Assembly (NCBI RefSeq): GCF_900458435.1
Contig: NZ_UHCT01000001.1
Coordinates: forward strand, 1,984,001-2,048,000
DNA from: Staphylococcus carnosus
Lineage (GTDB): Bacteria > Bacillota > Bacilli > Staphylococcales > Staphylococcaceae
Length of the DNA: 64,000 nucleotides
Direction of reading: 5' to 3'
Part shown: piece after piece, positions 63,978-64,000 of the stretch
How positions within the stretch are numbered: the first letter of the stretch is position 1
How the letters are laid out: every line of letters begins with the position of its first letter
Program-made: the position numbers and the translations under genes
The notes under the pieces: generated by a model
What the model saw: only the letters and a program-made list of their open reading frames with translations
The model's database searches: none
Told to the model about the DNA's origin: nothing

Positions 63978-64000
63978 GTTTATCACTCCGATTCTCTATG

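Overview
This is chromosomal DNA of a low-GC Gram-positive bacterium, almost certainly a Staphylococcus. The basis is synteny and gene families recognised by eye: the dltXABCD operon, a paired active/inactive type I signal peptidase (spsB/spsA), coenzyme A disulfide reductase, mnhABCDEFG, addB-addA, pgi, argGH, gluD and rocD in one neighbourhood. The order resembles the S. aureus region between the dlt operon and oatA/cdr-type genes. Some details (copB inserted beside dlt, rocA next to rocD, an amidohydrolase between gluD and argH) suggest a coagulase-negative species. A species of the S. carnosus/simulans type is a guess, not something I can prove.

Layout. 1-5.5 kb: the 5' part of an OatA-like acyltransferase, sufT, a HAD phosphatase, coenzyme A disulfide reductase, a YisL-type membrane protein and a fumarylacetoacetate-hydrolase-family enzyme. 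5.6-16.2 kb (minus strand): addB-addA recombinational repair helicase-nuclease, a TVP38-type membrane protein with spsA-spsB, then pgi. 16.5-26 kb: argG-argH on the plus strand facing an amidohydrolase, gluD, rocD and rocA on the minus strand, so the last two steps of arginine synthesis lie beside the ornithine/proline-to-glutamate-to-2-oxoglutarate catabolic branch; an Old Yellow Enzyme-like oxidoreductase follows. 26-28.8 kb: small housekeeping genes (S1-domain protein, Nudix hydrolase, DUF1871, cyclophilin, KapB). 28.9-34.7 kb: the complete seven-gene Mnh Na+/H+ antiporter operon. 34.8-44.3 kb: an FAD oxidoreductase, a hotdog thioesterase, a YuiF-like transporter, leucyl aminopeptidase, type II NADH dehydrogenase, and a Bacillus-like cluster of Fe-S and thiol proteins (HesB/YutM, YuzB, YutJ, YuzD, Nfu/YutI). 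44.3-47.5 kb: a TipAL-like MerR regulator and a CopB-type copper ATPase preceded by a near-ideal CsoR-type palindrome. 47.5-51.9 kb: dltXABCD (minus strand) with a clear sigma-A promoter. 52-60.7 kb: glycerate dehydrogenase, a NagD-type HAD, HepT-like DUF86, YutD, lipA, YunD/E/F and nitronate monooxygenase. 60.7-64 kb: a CNNM-type transporter gene interrupted by an in-frame TAG, then a gene-poor stretch with features of an island or prophage edge. That stretch holds a candidate type I toxin/antisense RNA locus, a lipoprotein glycerophosphodiesterase and a 46-residue membrane microprotein.

Most of the window is ordinary core genome with well-formed operons and paired terminators. The parts deserving attention are the nonsense codon in the CNNM gene, the copB insertion with its operator, and the 62.2-64 kb accessory segment. 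All function calls are from reading motifs and recalled family knowledge; no database search was run.
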